From positions 2,158,001 through 2,222,000 of the forward strand of contig NZ_CP075715.1 in assembly GCF_024584805.1 (NCBI RefSeq): a stretch of DNA of 64,000 nucleotides, written 5' to 3'. Made by a program: the position numbers and the translations under genes. The notes under the pieces were generated by a model, which ran no database searches, was not told the origin of the DNA, and saw only the letters and a program-made list of their open reading frames with translations. The DNA comes from Streptomyces sp. FIT100 (GTDB lineage: Bacteria > Actinomycetota > Actinomycetes > Streptomycetales > Streptomycetaceae). Below are positions 9,250 through 17,742 of the stretch, one piece after another (the first letter of the stretch is position 1; the number at the start of each line of letters is the position of its first letter).

Positions 9250-9465
9250 TCACATCCCCGCACCCATCGTGTGAGCCTCGACAACGTCATGACCCGCAAC
9301 ACCTAGTAGGAGGTTCCAGTCGCTGCATAACGCAGCGAACAAATTATCCACGGCCAGCTCCGCAGTGGATGACTCCGCAGATGAAGTGCGGTGCCGGGGA
9401 GGCCGGGCCAGTAGCGTGGCCAGGCAGTGGTAAGCGGGGGTCATCTCGACGTCCATAAGGGTCAT
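9250..9465 (-). CDS. Possible small protein of unknown function
   Basis: A 71-codon frame on the minus strand with a reasonable ribosome site (AAGGAACCGCC directly before the ATG at 9465). The product starts MTLMDVEMTPAYHC and contains AELAVDNLFAALCSDWNLL, a plausible amphipathic helix. There is no signal peptide and no recognised domain. It sits between two transposase remnants, so it may be the residue of a larger gene. Support is limited to the ribosome site and an uninterrupted frame. Confidence 0.3.
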   Translation of the reverse strand: MTLMDVEMTPAYHCLATLLARPPRHRTSSAESSTAELAVDNLFAALCSDWNLLLGVAGHDVVEAHTMGAGM

Positions 9466-9734
9466 GGCGGTTCCTTACCGATGCGGGACAGAATGTGGCA
9501 TTGAATTGAGTGAACAAACCAAGGAGGTGTTACGGCAAGGGCGCTTCCTGGTCGTGCTGTTGAACTGAGTGAACGCCTTTTCGGAGTCGAATTCTCGATG
9601 GCGAGGAGTAGGAGCGCTCAAATGTGGGCACGTTGACGACTGCCACGCATGTACCCCCTGCGGGTACTTGTGCCGGCCACCTTCCACGCGGCAGCAAGGC
9701 GCCGAGCAGTCGGCAGGAGAATTCACCACGCCCG

Positions 9735-10022
9735 GGAGAAGTCATGGCCCCACGCCGCCGCCCCAACGACCCCTCGCGCTGGGAGGAGCTGGCACAATGC
9801 TTGGACGCGTCGGAAGAGGCTCACGCAGCAGGCGAGCTTGAGGAACACTTCGTGGATGTGGTCGCGGCTGTCCCAGCGGATCCGCAGCCCGACGGAAGCC
9901 ATGGATCCCGGCATTCGTCCGCTCGATTACCCAGCGCACGGTGCCGAGCCCGGAGCCGGGTGGCACGCCGCGTCGCGCGATGAGCGGAGCGCTGTCCACG
10001 GGGCCGTCTTCATGATCACGCG
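9735..10022 (-). pseudogene. Frameshifted IS5-family transposase C-terminal remnant
   Basis: The minus strand encodes PLIARRGVPPGSGLGTVRWV followed by IERTNAGIHGFR, then in another frame LRIRWDSRDHIHEVFLKLA and CCVSLFRRVQALCQLL. Together these reproduce the C-terminal third of IS5-family transposases, where the pattern 'ARRGxPHGSGLGxxRWVVERT' carries the catalytic Glu. A frameshift near 9890 separates the halves, and no intact N-terminal part or terminal repeats were found. It is oriented opposite to the fragment at 8960-9147, so the two need not come from one element. Confidence 0.65.
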
Positions 10023-10455
10023 CGACGGAGCACCGTAGCGCGAGGGGCGGCCGACTTCGCGCCAGTCTTTTCCGGCGACGGCCCGAAGTGCCCGCACCCG
10101 AACCCGGATGCGCCGCGCGCCGTCGAGTGCTGGAACGGGCACGCCTGGGAGCCCTCGCATTCGCGGCCAACCTCGGCGAGGCCAAGCGCACGCTGTACCC
10201 GGAGGCCGACTCGGCGCCGACCCCCAACTCCGGGCCCGGTGCGACAGCGGCTCGCCCCAGGCACACCGATCGGCACCAGAAGCCGTGCGGGCCCACAAGA
10301 GTTCCGGAAAGTCAGCACGGACTCAGTACGGAACGGGGTTCCCTGGAATGAGCTCCAACCCAGTGACCTGCACGTTTGGGATCAGGGGACGTTCTTGCCA
10401 TCTCGGCTGCTCAGATGACCGCCGCGGCACCCTAACGGCATGGCACGCTCGTCCG

Positions 10456-10770
10456 ATGAACAGTATTTGGGACGCGGTCGAACGTCTCCACACCTGGCTC
10501 GACCGGTCCGCCGCGGACGGCCGGCCGCCCGAGCAGGAGACGCTGCTGCGGGTGCTGAAGCTGTCCGAGGAGGTCGGCGAGGTGGCGCAGGCCGTCATCG
10601 GCGCCACCGGGCAGAACCCTCGCAAGGGCACCACGCACAGCTGGCAGGACGTGGAGTCGGAGCTGTGCGATGTGATCGTCACGGCGATGGTGGCCCTGCG
10701 GACGCTCAACCCCGACGCGCCGCAGGCGTTCGACGCCCATCTGCGGCACCTGCTCGCGCGGTCTTCGTGA
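10456..10770 (+). CDS. MazG-like nucleotide pyrophosphohydrolase family protein
   Basis: 104 residues forming one all-alpha NTP-PPase (MazG-like) domain. The metal-binding helix motif is LKLSEEVGEVAQAVIG (Glu38, Glu39, Glu42). The second acidic helix is DVESELCDVIVTAMVAL, which matches the 'ExxD' pair of the superfamily. Such enzymes hydrolyse (d)NTPs to monophosphates plus pyrophosphate and help to clean nucleotide pools. The ATG at 10456 is chosen because the fold begins immediately (WDAVERLHTWL). It is a monocistronic gene convergent with the TetR gene, with only about 35 bp between the stops. Confidence 0.85.
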   Translation: MNSIWDAVERLHTWLDRSAADGRPPEQETLLRVLKLSEEVGEVAQAVIGATGQNPRKGTTHSWQDVESELCDVIVTAMVALRTLNPDAPQAFDAHLRHLLARSS

Positions 10771-10805
10771 ACCCTCCGGGGCAGTACAGCTAGCCCTTGC
10801 CTTGC

Positions 10806-11447
10806 CTAGCCCTTGCCGTCGATCGCGGCGTCGATGAGCAGCGCGGCGACGGACCGTGCATGGGCGGCCGGCCGGTCGCTGTTGAGTGCGGTGCTGCGGA
10901 CGGCCGCGCCGTCGTAGAGCAGGGCGAGCTGTTCGCCGAGTTCGTCCGGGTCGCAGGCCCCGGCCCTGCGTGCCAGGCCGGCCAGACGCCGCGCGAACTC
11001 GGACTTGTAGGCGGCGGCGAGCCGGTGGACGGGGTGCTCGGGGTCGGGCACCTCCACGGCGGCGTTCAGGAACGGGCATCCGCGAATCGGCCCCGCGGTG
11101 TCCCGCGGCTTCCGGTCGAAGACGGCGAGGAGCTGCTCGCGCGGATCCGGACCGCCGGGGTCGGCTGCGGCAGGGGGGCCGGCTGCGGCGCCGGAGCCGG
11201 TGGGGGCGGCGGCCGTCTCGGGCGGCAGGCCCACGTCCTCGAACTGCCGCAGATAGGCGTGGACGAGGTCTTCCTTGCCCGTGAAGTGCGTGTACAGGGT
11301 CCGCTTGGACACGCCCGCGACCGTCGTCAGCTGATCCATCCCGGTCGCGTTGACTCCCTGGGCGGTGAACAGCTCGGTGGCGGCTTCGAGGATGCGCTCC
11401 TTGGCGCCGCGCCCGCGGCGCCTGCGTACGGGCGAGGTCTCGGTCAC
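10806..11447 (-). CDS. TetR/AcrR family transcriptional regulator
   Basis: 213 residues. The N-terminal TetR helix-turn-helix is clear: RILEAATELFTAQGVNATGM, then TVAGVSKRTLYTHFTGKEDL. The C-terminal ligand domain contains RGCPFLNAAVEVPDPEHPV, a pattern of TetR proteins with a TetR_C-type ligand pocket. The GTG at 11447 leaves a short basic arm (VRRRRGRGAK) before the HTH. It is divergent from the aldo/keto reductase, and the shared 131-bp spacer carries a matched inverted-repeat pair. It most likely represses itself and the reductase; the ligand is unknown. Confidence 0.88.
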   Translation of the reverse strand: MTETSPVRRRRGRGAKERILEAATELFTAQGVNATGMDQLTTVAGVSKRTLYTHFTGKEDLVHAYLRQFEDVGLPPETAAAPTGSGAAAGPPAAADPGGPDPREQLLAVFDRKPRDTAGPIRGCPFLNAAVEVPDPEHPVHRLAAAYKSEFARRLAGLARRAGACDPDELGEQLALLYDGAAVRSTALNSDRPAAHARSVAALLIDAAIDGKG

Positions 11448-11459
11448 GCCTATGAGGAT

Positions 11460-11523
11460 ACCGATCGTTTTACATAAGAGCCAGGCGCCTGTTACGGTCA
11501 TGGAGATAAGTAAACTGATCGGT
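11460..11523. promoter_or_regulatory. Candidate TetR operator: spaced inverted repeat in the divergent spacer
   Basis: ACCGATCGTTTTAC (11460-11473) and GTAAACTGATCGGT (11510-11523) are inverted copies matching at 12 of 14 positions, centred 50 bp apart. Both lie between the divergent starts of the TetR gene and the aldo/keto reductase. The AT-rich GTTTTAC and GTAAAC parts could also serve as promoter -10 elements facing each way. Assignment to the adjacent TetR protein is inference from position. Confidence 0.5.
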
Positions 11524-11578
11524 TTCCTTCGCCGAGCGGACCAGAGCCAGGACCAGGACTCAGGACCAGGAGATCCTC

Positions 11579-12634
11579 ATGCGTTACACGACCTTCGGAC
11601 ACCGCACCGGACTGCGCGTCTCGCAGTTCGCACTCGGCACCGGGAACTTCGGCACGGGGTGGGGCGCCGGCGCCGAGCCGGACGAGGCACGCCGGATGTT
11701 CGACAGGTTCGCCGAGGCCGGCGGCACGTTCGTCGACACCGCGGACACCTACCAGTTCGGCGAGTCGGAGAAGCTGCTGGGCGACTTCCTCGCCGCCGAC
11801 CGCGACCACTTCGTCCTCGCGACGAAGTTCACCAACGGCGTCACGGCGAAGCCCGGCATCTCGAAGACGGGCAACAGCCGCAAGAACATGGTGCATTCGG
11901 TGGAGGCGAGCCTGAGGCGCCTCGGCACCGACTACATCGACCTGTACTGGGTCCACTTTCCGGACGACCTGACACCGATGGACGAGATCCTGCGCGGGAT
12001 CGACGATCTCGTCAGCCAGGGCAAGATCCACCACGCCGCCCTGTCCAACTTCCCCGCCTGGCGGGTCTCCCGGGCCGCCACCCTCGCCGAGCTGCGGAAC
12101 TGGGCCCCGGTCGCCGGCATCCAGGTCGAGTACAGCCTCGTCGAGCGGACCGCCGACCGCGAGCTGCTGCCGATGGCCGAGAGCCTCGGACTCGGCGCTG
12201 CGCTGTGGTCCCCGCTGGGCGGCGGGCTGCTCACCGGCAAGTACCGGACGAGCACCGAGGGCCGGCTCAGCAATCTGAAGACCCTCGTGCACACCGAGGC
12301 CACCGCCCAGAAGACCGCGGTCGTCGACGCCGTCCTGGCCGTCGCCGAGGAGACCGGTGCGACCCCGGCGCAGACCTCCGTGGCCTGGATCAACGAGCGC
12401 GCCCGACGTGCGGCCACCTCGTTCGTGCCGATCATCGGGCCGCGTGATCTCGCGCAGCTCGACAGCTACCTCGGCGCGCTCGACGTCGAGCTGAGCCCGG
12501 AGCAGTACGAGCGCCTCTCGGAGGTCAGCGCGGTACCGCTGGGAGTGCCGCACGAGGCCACCGCCGGTGTCCGCGACCAGGTCCGGGGCGGTGACGCGGC
12601 CCTGGTGGACGCGCCGACGCCGCCGGTGGCCTGA
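11579..12634 (+). CDS. Aldo/keto reductase
   Basis: 351 residues, a full-length (beta/alpha)8 aldo/keto reductase. The tetrad pieces are visible: Asp in GTFVDTADTYQFGESEKLLG, with Tyr a few residues on; Lys in FVLATKFTNG; His in DLYWVHFPDD. The cofactor region near the end reads FVPIIGPRDLAQLDSYLGAL, as in NADPH-binding family members. AGGAG precedes the ATG at 11579. The physiological carbonyl substrate is unknown. Divergence from a TetR repressor with a shared inverted repeat suggests induction by a substrate or toxic aldehyde. Confidence 0.9.
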   Translation: MRYTTFGHRTGLRVSQFALGTGNFGTGWGAGAEPDEARRMFDRFAEAGGTFVDTADTYQFGESEKLLGDFLAADRDHFVLATKFTNGVTAKPGISKTGNSRKNMVHSVEASLRRLGTDYIDLYWVHFPDDLTPMDEILRGIDDLVSQGKIHHAALSNFPAWRVSRAATLAELRNWAPVAGIQVEYSLVERTADRELLPMAESLGLGAALWSPLGGGLLTGKYRTSTEGRLSNLKTLVHTEATAQKTAVVDAVLAVAEETGATPAQTSVAWINERARRAATSFVPIIGPRDLAQLDSYLGALDVELSPEQYERLSEVSAVPLGVPHEATAGVRDQVRGGDAALVDAPTPPVA

Positions 12635-12836
12635 GCCACAGCCGCGCCACGCCGCCCGCACCAGGGCAGCCGCGGCCGAAAGTGGCCGTCACACGCCACC
12701 AATCACGGCGCCCTGTCTTGCTTTCCCGGGAAGCCCCTGCCCCAATGGCAACCGTCACCGGCTGCCCCACCAGCCTCGGTGGCCGCAGCCCGGCGGCGCC
12801 ATCCCGTGTACCCCCACACACGAAGGCGGGACCCGC

Positions 12837-13313
12837 ATGAATCCCCCCACGAAGCACCGCACCCTTCGCACGGCCACCCTTCTCTCGGGCGCCCTGGCGG
12901 CCGGCACGCTCGCCCTGGCACCCACGGCCCAGGCGGTCGAGCCGACGACGGCAACGTTGTCGTTCGACTGTGGTTCGTACGGCTCCGGCGAGGCGAGCCT
13001 CACCGCGACCCAGGACGGCACGGCCGCGACGATCACCGTCTCCACCTCCGCCATCACCGCCCCCATCCCCATCTCCGCCAACTCCGTCGAGTCCACACTG
13101 ACCCTGACGAAGAACGGCTCCGGCACGACGTCCTTCACCGGCAACGCCAACCCGGCGATCCCGGCGGGCGGCGCCGTCTCCACCGGTCCGCTGAACGGCA
13201 CGGTCGCCGCCGGCGACAGCCTGGAGGCGAGCTCCCTCACGGTCGTGGTGCTCGGCATCACGGCGACCTGCAACGCCACGTCACCGCAGAACCCCGGACC
13301 GTTCGTCTTCTGA
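12837..13313 (+). CDS. Small secreted protein of unknown function
   Basis: 158 residues with a standard Sec signal peptide (basic MNPPTKHRTLR start, hydrophobic Ala/Leu core, likely cleavage after APTAQA near residue 35). The mature part is Thr/Ser/Gly-rich and beta-like (TATLSFDCGSYGSGEASLTA), with two widely spaced cysteines that could form one disulfide. No catalytic motif is seen. AAGGCGGG lies before the ATG. The last coding bases, GGACCGTTCGTCTTCTG, are repeated once just after the stop, and a strong hairpin terminator follows at 13348-13377. Confidence 0.8.
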   Translation: MNPPTKHRTLRTATLLSGALAAGTLALAPTAQAVEPTTATLSFDCGSYGSGEASLTATQDGTAATITVSTSAITAPIPISANSVESTLTLTKNGSGTTSFTGNANPAIPAGGAVSTGPLNGTVAAGDSLEASSLTVVVLGITATCNATSPQNPGPFVF

Positions 13314-13347
13314 CCCGACCGGACCGTTCGTCTTCTGGCCCACCCCA

Positions 13348-13377
13348 GGGCGGCGCCTTCCCCCGAAGGCGCCGCCC
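13348..13377 (+). terminator. Perfect 13-bp hairpin terminator
   Basis: GGGCGGCGCCTTC and its exact complement GAAGGCGCCGCCC are separated by a CCCC loop. It sits 35 bp after the secreted-protein gene and 80 bp before the GH15 gene. It lacks a U-tract, as is usual for streptomycete terminators. Confidence 0.75.
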
Positions 13378-13457
13378 CACCACTCGGTGAAATCCGGACT
13401 TAGTATGAATCGGGGGGTCGGAGGTACTGCGGGGGGACTGCGGAGGGAGCCGTCGCC

Positions 13458-15317
13458 GTGACCACGACCAAGGAAGCCCCCGACGTGGCCCGCGGCCCCG
13501 GGGGCGAGGGATCCCCCCGGTACCTTCCGGTCTCCGAGCACGGGCTGATCGGCGATCTGCGCAGCGCCGCGCTGGTCGGGACGAACGGCACGATCGACTG
13601 GTACTGCTCCGGCCGCTTCGACGCCCCCAGCGTCTTCGCCTCGATCCTCGACGCCGAGAAGGGCGGCTCCTTCCAGCTCGCCCCGGACGTGCCGACACGG
13701 ACCAAGCAGTTCTACTTCCCCGACACCAACGTGCTCATCACCCGCTTCTTCGCGGACGACGGCGTCGGCGAGATCCAGGACTTCATGCCGATCACCGACG
13801 ACTCGCGCGAGGCCGACCGGCACCGGCTCATCCGCCGCGTCGTCTGCGTCCGCGGCTCGCTCCCGTTCCGCGCCCGGGTCGCCCCCCGCTTCGCCTACGG
13901 CACCGAGCCGCACGTCGTCCGCACCGACACCGAGCACGGCCACTGCCCGGTCTTCGAGTCGGCCTCCTGCACCCTCGCGCTGACGTCAAGCGTGCCGGTC
14001 GAGACCGACGGCCAGGACGTCTGGTCGCTCTTCAAGCTGCACGAGGGCGAGACCGCGGTCTTCGCGCTCGACCAGGTCGGCGGCGAACTGGCGCCGCGCT
14101 GTTGCCCCCTCGCCGAGGCGGAGGAGGAGTTCGAGGCCACCGTGCGGTACTGGCGGCGCTGGCTCTCCCGGTCCCGCTACCGCGGACGCTGGCGGGAGAT
14201 GGTGCACCGCTCCGCGCTCACGCTCAAGCTGCTCACGTACGCCCCGACCGGCGCCATCATCGCCGCCCCGACGACGAGCCTGCCCGAGCAGGTCGGCGGC
14301 GAGCGCAACTGGGACTACCGCTACGTCTGGATCCGCGACGCCGCCTTCTGCGTCTACGCCCTGCTGCGGCTCGGCTTCACCGACGAGGCCCAGGCGTTCA
14401 TGCAGTACCTCAACGAGCACGTGTGCATCGCCTGCGCCCGCTCCGGCCCGCTCCAGATCATGTACGGCATCGACGGCCGGCGCGAGCTCCCGGAGCGCGA
14501 GCTCACGCATCTGGAGGGCTATCTGGGCTCCGCGCCCGTACGCGTCGGCAACAGCGCCGTCGACCAACTCCAGTTGGACATCTACGGCGCGCTCATCGAC
14601 TCGATCTACCTCTACGACAAGTGGGGCGAGCCGATCTCCAGCGCGCAGTGGGACACCGTCACCGATCTGGTCGACTGGGTGTGCGAGAACTGGGACCAGC
14701 CCGACGAGGGCGTCTGGGAGACCCGCGGCGGACGCAAGAACTTCCTCTACTCCCGGCTGATGTGCTGGGTGGCGATCGAACGGGCCATGCGGCTGGCCCA
14801 GCACCGCGGCCTGCCCGCCGACATGACGCGCTGGGGCGGCGTCCGCGACACGATCTACCGGCAGATCATGCAGCGCGGCTGGTCGCCCGAGCGGAAGGCG
14901 TTCGTCCAGCACCAGGAGGACAGCGTCCTCGACGCCTCGGTCCTGATGATGCCGCTCGCCAAGTTCATCTCCCCGACCGACCCGAAGTGGCTCTCCACCC
15001 TCGACGCGCTCGGCGACGAGCTGGTCTCCGACTCCCTCGTCTACCGCTACGACCCGCAGGCCAGCCCCGACGGACTGCGCGGCGAGGAGGGCACGTTCTC
15101 GATCTGCTCCTTCTGGTACGTCGAGGCCCTCACCCGCGCCGGCCGCCCGGACGAGGCCCGGCTCGCGTTCGAGAAGATGCTCACGTACGCCAACCATCTC
15201 GGCCTGTACGCGGAGGAGATCGGCCGCACGGGCGAGCAGAACGGCAACTTCCCGCAGGCGTTCACACATCTGTCCCTGATCAGCGCCGCCTTCAACCTGG
15301 ACAAGGCGCTGGGCTGA
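13458..15317 (+). CDS. Glycoside hydrolase family 15 protein (glucoamylase/trehalase-like)
   Basis: 619 residues, a cytosolic protein without a signal peptide. The N-terminal beta-sandwich starts with YLPVSEHGLIGDLRSAALVG and NGTIDWYCSGRFD. The (alpha/alpha)6 catalytic barrel follows, with NWDYRYVWIRDAAF (about residue 284), SAVDQLQLDIYGALIDSIY and, near the C-terminus, EEIGRTGEQNGNFPQAFTH. GH15 members are inverting alpha-glucosidases; the cytosolic actinobacterial group includes trehalases, so trehalose or a short maltooligosaccharide is a reasonable but unproved substrate. The GTG start at 13458 has GGAGGGAG upstream. Confidence 0.9.
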   Translation: MTTTKEAPDVARGPGGEGSPRYLPVSEHGLIGDLRSAALVGTNGTIDWYCSGRFDAPSVFASILDAEKGGSFQLAPDVPTRTKQFYFPDTNVLITRFFADDGVGEIQDFMPITDDSREADRHRLIRRVVCVRGSLPFRARVAPRFAYGTEPHVVRTDTEHGHCPVFESASCTLALTSSVPVETDGQDVWSLFKLHEGETAVFALDQVGGELAPRCCPLAEAEEEFEATVRYWRRWLSRSRYRGRWREMVHRSALTLKLLTYAPTGAIIAAPTTSLPEQVGGERNWDYRYVWIRDAAFCVYALLRLGFTDEAQAFMQYLNEHVCIACARSGPLQIMYGIDGRRELPERELTHLEGYLGSAPVRVGNSAVDQLQLDIYGALIDSIYLYDKWGEPISSAQWDTVTDLVDWVCENWDQPDEGVWETRGGRKNFLYSRLMCWVAIERAMRLAQHRGLPADMTRWGGVRDTIYRQIMQRGWSPERKAFVQHQEDSVLDASVLMMPLAKFISPTDPKWLSTLDALGDELVSDSLVYRYDPQASPDGLRGEEGTFSICSFWYVEALTRAGRPDEARLAFEKMLTYANHLGLYAEEIGRTGEQNGNFPQAFTHLSLISAAFNLDKALG

Positions 15318-15393
15318 GCTGCCGCGCGCGGGGCCGGTGCCGCGCACCGGGGGCCCGGGGGCCGCGCGCCCGGGTGCCGGGGCCGGCCCGGGC

Positions 15394-16389
15394 TCACCGC
15401 GACCGTGCCGGTGAGGGCTCGGGAGGCGCGGAGACCGCCATCGACTGCCCCAGTCCCGTACAGCCGCCCTCCCGGCCGTCCGCGAGTTCGACACATGCCC
15501 GTGCCTGGGACGGGTCGGAGACGGGGATCATCGACGAGTAGGCGTCCTCCCCGAACTTGACGCGACCGCTCTGGGCGCTGTTGTTCGGGCCGCGCACGAT
15601 CACGGTGTCACCGACACCGACCCAGAGGATCCGCCCCCAGACGGCGGCGCACCGCGGGCTGTACCGCAGTTCCACCAGTGCGCCGGAGATCCATGTGGCG
15701 GCGGCCGTCCACGCGTCCTGGCCGCAGCCCATCGCCTTGGGGTCCTGACCACCGCACGCGTCATGTCGGCACTGCATCGACGTGTGGGCGGTGGTGACGG
15801 CCGTCGGTGACGCGGTCGGCAGCGCCGACCCGTGCGGTGCGACGGCCGACGACCTGGGGTCCTCTCCGGCGGGCTCGTCACCGAACGCGACAACCGCCGC
15901 AACCAGCACGAGCAGTGCGGAGGCGCCCGCGACCGCGAGGGTGGTGACCCGACGGGTGTGCCACCGGCGTGGGGCCCCCTCGGACGGTCCGGCCGCCGGC
16001 ACGGGCCGCGTCGTCGAAGCCCCGGGGACATCGGGTCCGTCGGCTTCGGGCCGAGGGGAAGGCTCCCCGGCCACGGCGTGCTGCCGGTCCGCGGAACCCC
16101 CGGCGTCCACGGTGCTGCCATGGAGCCTCCAGGACCGGTCGGCCAGCTCCCACAGGGCGCTCAGCCGGGCATCGTCCGCCCCGACTGCCGCGGCCAGCGC
16201 CCTGACGGCACTGAGCGGTGGCAGCTTCTGACCGCTGAGGTACCGGGCCCACGACGATCTGCTGAAGGCGGTCTTCTTCTCGAGCACGGCCAGACTGAGC
16301 CCGCTCCGGTCCTTCGCCTCGCCCAGCGCCTCGACCAGATGCCTCACTTCGAGCGGCAGGTCCCCAGGAAGCGGTCTTCGTCGTGACAT
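15394..16389 (-). CDS. Membrane-anchored HTH (XRE-like) protein with DUF2690 domain
   Basis: 331 residues in three parts. An N-terminal XRE-type HTH (about residues 15-75, LAVLEKKTAFSRSSWARYLS) is joined by a Ser/Pro-rich linker to one transmembrane helix (about 148-169, VTTLAVAGASALLVLVAAVV). The outside domain contains CRHDACGGQDPKAMGC and CAAVWGRILWV, the cysteine-bearing DUF2690 pattern. This layout of a cytosolic DNA-binding head and an extracytoplasmic sensor is common in streptomycetes, but its signal is unknown. It is divergent from the two small secreted proteins, which it might control. Confidence 0.85.
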   Translation of the reverse strand: MSRRRPLPGDLPLEVRHLVEALGEAKDRSGLSLAVLEKKTAFSRSSWARYLSGQKLPPLSAVRALAAAVGADDARLSALWELADRSWRLHGSTVDAGGSADRQHAVAGEPSPRPEADGPDVPGASTTRPVPAAGPSEGAPRRWHTRRVTTLAVAGASALLVLVAAVVAFGDEPAGEDPRSSAVAPHGSALPTASPTAVTTAHTSMQCRHDACGGQDPKAMGCGQDAWTAAATWISGALVELRYSPRCAAVWGRILWVGVGDTVIVRGPNNSAQSGRVKFGEDAYSSMIPVSDPSQARACVELADGREGGCTGLGQSMAVSAPPEPSPARSR

Positions 16390-16574
16390 CCCCCTCGCCC
16401 CCCTCTCACGATTTCGTCCCCGAAGGGAATGTTCCCGCAGGTCAGAGGCGTGTGTATCTCACGTTGTCCCACGCCTCGCCGATTGTCCACCACGGCATCG
16501 CCCCATGCACCACGATCAGCCCATTCCGATCAGCGGACCGCCCCGCGGGGCTCAGGACGGAGAGGGGCACATCC

Positions 16575-16976
16575 ATGCCCGCATGGAAATGGAAGAAGAG
16601 GACGACGACAGCGGCGGCGACCCTGCTGCTGGGGACCGGGCTGGTGCTCGCCGGCCCCGCCACGACCGCGCAGGCCGCCACCTGCTCGTACACGTACTCC
16701 GACGAGAGTTACGTCTACGCCGGGCACTACAGCGGAATGACGGCCGTCCCGTCCAAGACGGTGGTGACCAGCTCGGGTGCGGAGGCGCAATGCCTCCTGA
16801 AGGAGATCGGATACAGCATCACCGTCGACGGGGTCTTCGGACCGAAGTCCCAGGCCGCGCTGCGCGACGTGCAGAGCAAGCTGAACAAGGCACCGTTCTG
16901 GGCGGGCATCACGGTGGACGGCATGCCCGGCCCCGAGACCTGGCCCCACCTGCGGTTCTACGCCTACTACTACTGA
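16575..16976 (+). CDS. Secreted peptidoglycan-binding-like protein, paralogue 1
   Basis: 133 residues. After a Sec signal (KWKKRTTTAAA then a hydrophobic core, cleavage near AQA-ATCSY), the mature protein has a short Tyr-rich segment, the block YAGHYSGMTAVPSKTVVTS, and then a PG_binding_1-like repeat: AQCLLKEIGYSITVDG, VFGPKSQAALRDVQ. The pattern 'xxLLKxxGYxxxVDGxFGxxxxxAVxxFQ' is the typical peptidoglycan-binding helix bundle. No catalytic domain is attached. The ATG at 16575 was chosen because it opens the signal peptide. It is followed 53 bp later by a paralogue. Confidence 0.82.
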   Translation: MPAWKWKKRTTTAAATLLLGTGLVLAGPATTAQAATCSYTYSDESYVYAGHYSGMTAVPSKTVVTSSGAEAQCLLKEIGYSITVDGVFGPKSQAALRDVQSKLNKAPFWAGITVDGMPGPETWPHLRFYAYYY

Positions 16977-17029
16977 CGGCGACCGACGAGTCCCGCGCCC
17001 CACAGGATCCGAGTCAACGAAAGGTCTCC

Positions 17030-17440
17030 ATGTCGATCCGCAGACACATGACACTCGCTCTGGTGCCCGTACTTCTCGGCGCCGGCCTCACCTTCGCATC
17101 GGCGACGCCCTCTTCGGCCGCCGTGACCTGCTCCTACTCCTACAACCAGTCGACAGAGCGCGCCTACGCCGGGCACTACAGCGGAATGACGGCCGTCCCG
17201 TCCAAGACCGTGGTGACCAGCGCGGGCGCCGAGGCCCAGTGCCTGCTCAAGAGCATCGAGTTCAGCCCGGGGACGATCGACGGCGTCTTCGGCTCCAACT
17301 CCCAGGCGGCGATGAGGTCCTTCCAGACCTTCATCAACCGGAACTACGACGCCGGCATCGCGGTGGACGGCATGTGCGGACCTGAGTCATGGCCGTGGCT
17401 GCGGAACTTCGCCTACTGGGACTGGCGGGCGGGCTCCTAG
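17030..17440 (+). CDS. Secreted peptidoglycan-binding-like protein, paralogue 2
   Basis: 136 residues with a Sec signal (MSIRRHMTLALVPVLLGAG, cleavage near SSA-AVTCS). The mature part repeats the same plan as paralogue 1: YAGHYSGMTAVPSKTVVTS, then AQCLLKSIEF and IDGVFGSNSQAAMRSFQ. Over the GHYSGM block the two genes are nearly identical in DNA, while flanks differ, so conversion or strong constraint has kept that block. The spacing suggests one transcript with paralogue 1. A strong hairpin terminator follows. No enzymatic residue is evident, so binding to cell-wall peptidoglycan is inferred from the fold alone. Confidence 0.82.
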   Translation: MSIRRHMTLALVPVLLGAGLTFASATPSSAAVTCSYSYNQSTERAYAGHYSGMTAVPSKTVVTSAGAEAQCLLKSIEFSPGTIDGVFGSNSQAAMRSFQTFINRNYDAGIAVDGMCGPESWPWLRNFAYWDWRAGS

Positions 17441-17480
17441 CCGACACCTGGCCGGCTCCCGCCCGGCCGACCGGCTGTGC

Positions 17481-17527
17481 AACGACGCGCCCCCGCCCGG
17501 AACGGTCCGGACGGGGGCTCCGTCGTT
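17481..17527 (+). terminator. Hairpin terminator after the two secreted paralogues
   Basis: AACGACG and CGTCGTT form the base of a long hairpin whose inner stem is GCCCCCG paired with CGGGGGC and whose apex is CCGGAACGGTCCGG. It lies 41 bp after the second paralogue and ends the run of plus-strand genes. Confidence 0.75.
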
Positions 17528-17742
17528 CTCGGAATTCGCCCCGCCCCCATCATGAGCACCCCAGCGGGGGCTATTCCGGTTCCCTGGGCACCAGCAGACG
17601 GCACGTGCGCGGCCTACGGTTTCGTCAGCGGCTGGAAGTGAGGCCGAGCACCTCTGGACTTATGCGTCCCGTCCCTCGTCGAAAATGGTCGGGCGTCTCA
17701 TGGCCACGCCCGAGCGCTCATCAGTGCGGCTATGGACAGTGA

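Larger units (their letters stand above)
8737..10455. other. Gene-poor remnant region between the PKS/P450 chimera and the MazG-like gene
   Basis: About 1.7 kb without an intact recognisable gene. It holds two decayed transposase fragments (8960-9147 plus strand, 9735-10022 minus strand), one small open frame with a ribosome site (9250-9465), and a direct repeat TTGAA(T/C)TGAGTGAAC at 9501-9515 and 9560-9574. Several stretches are less GC-rich than the flanks, consistent with decayed acquired DNA. Confidence 0.6.
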
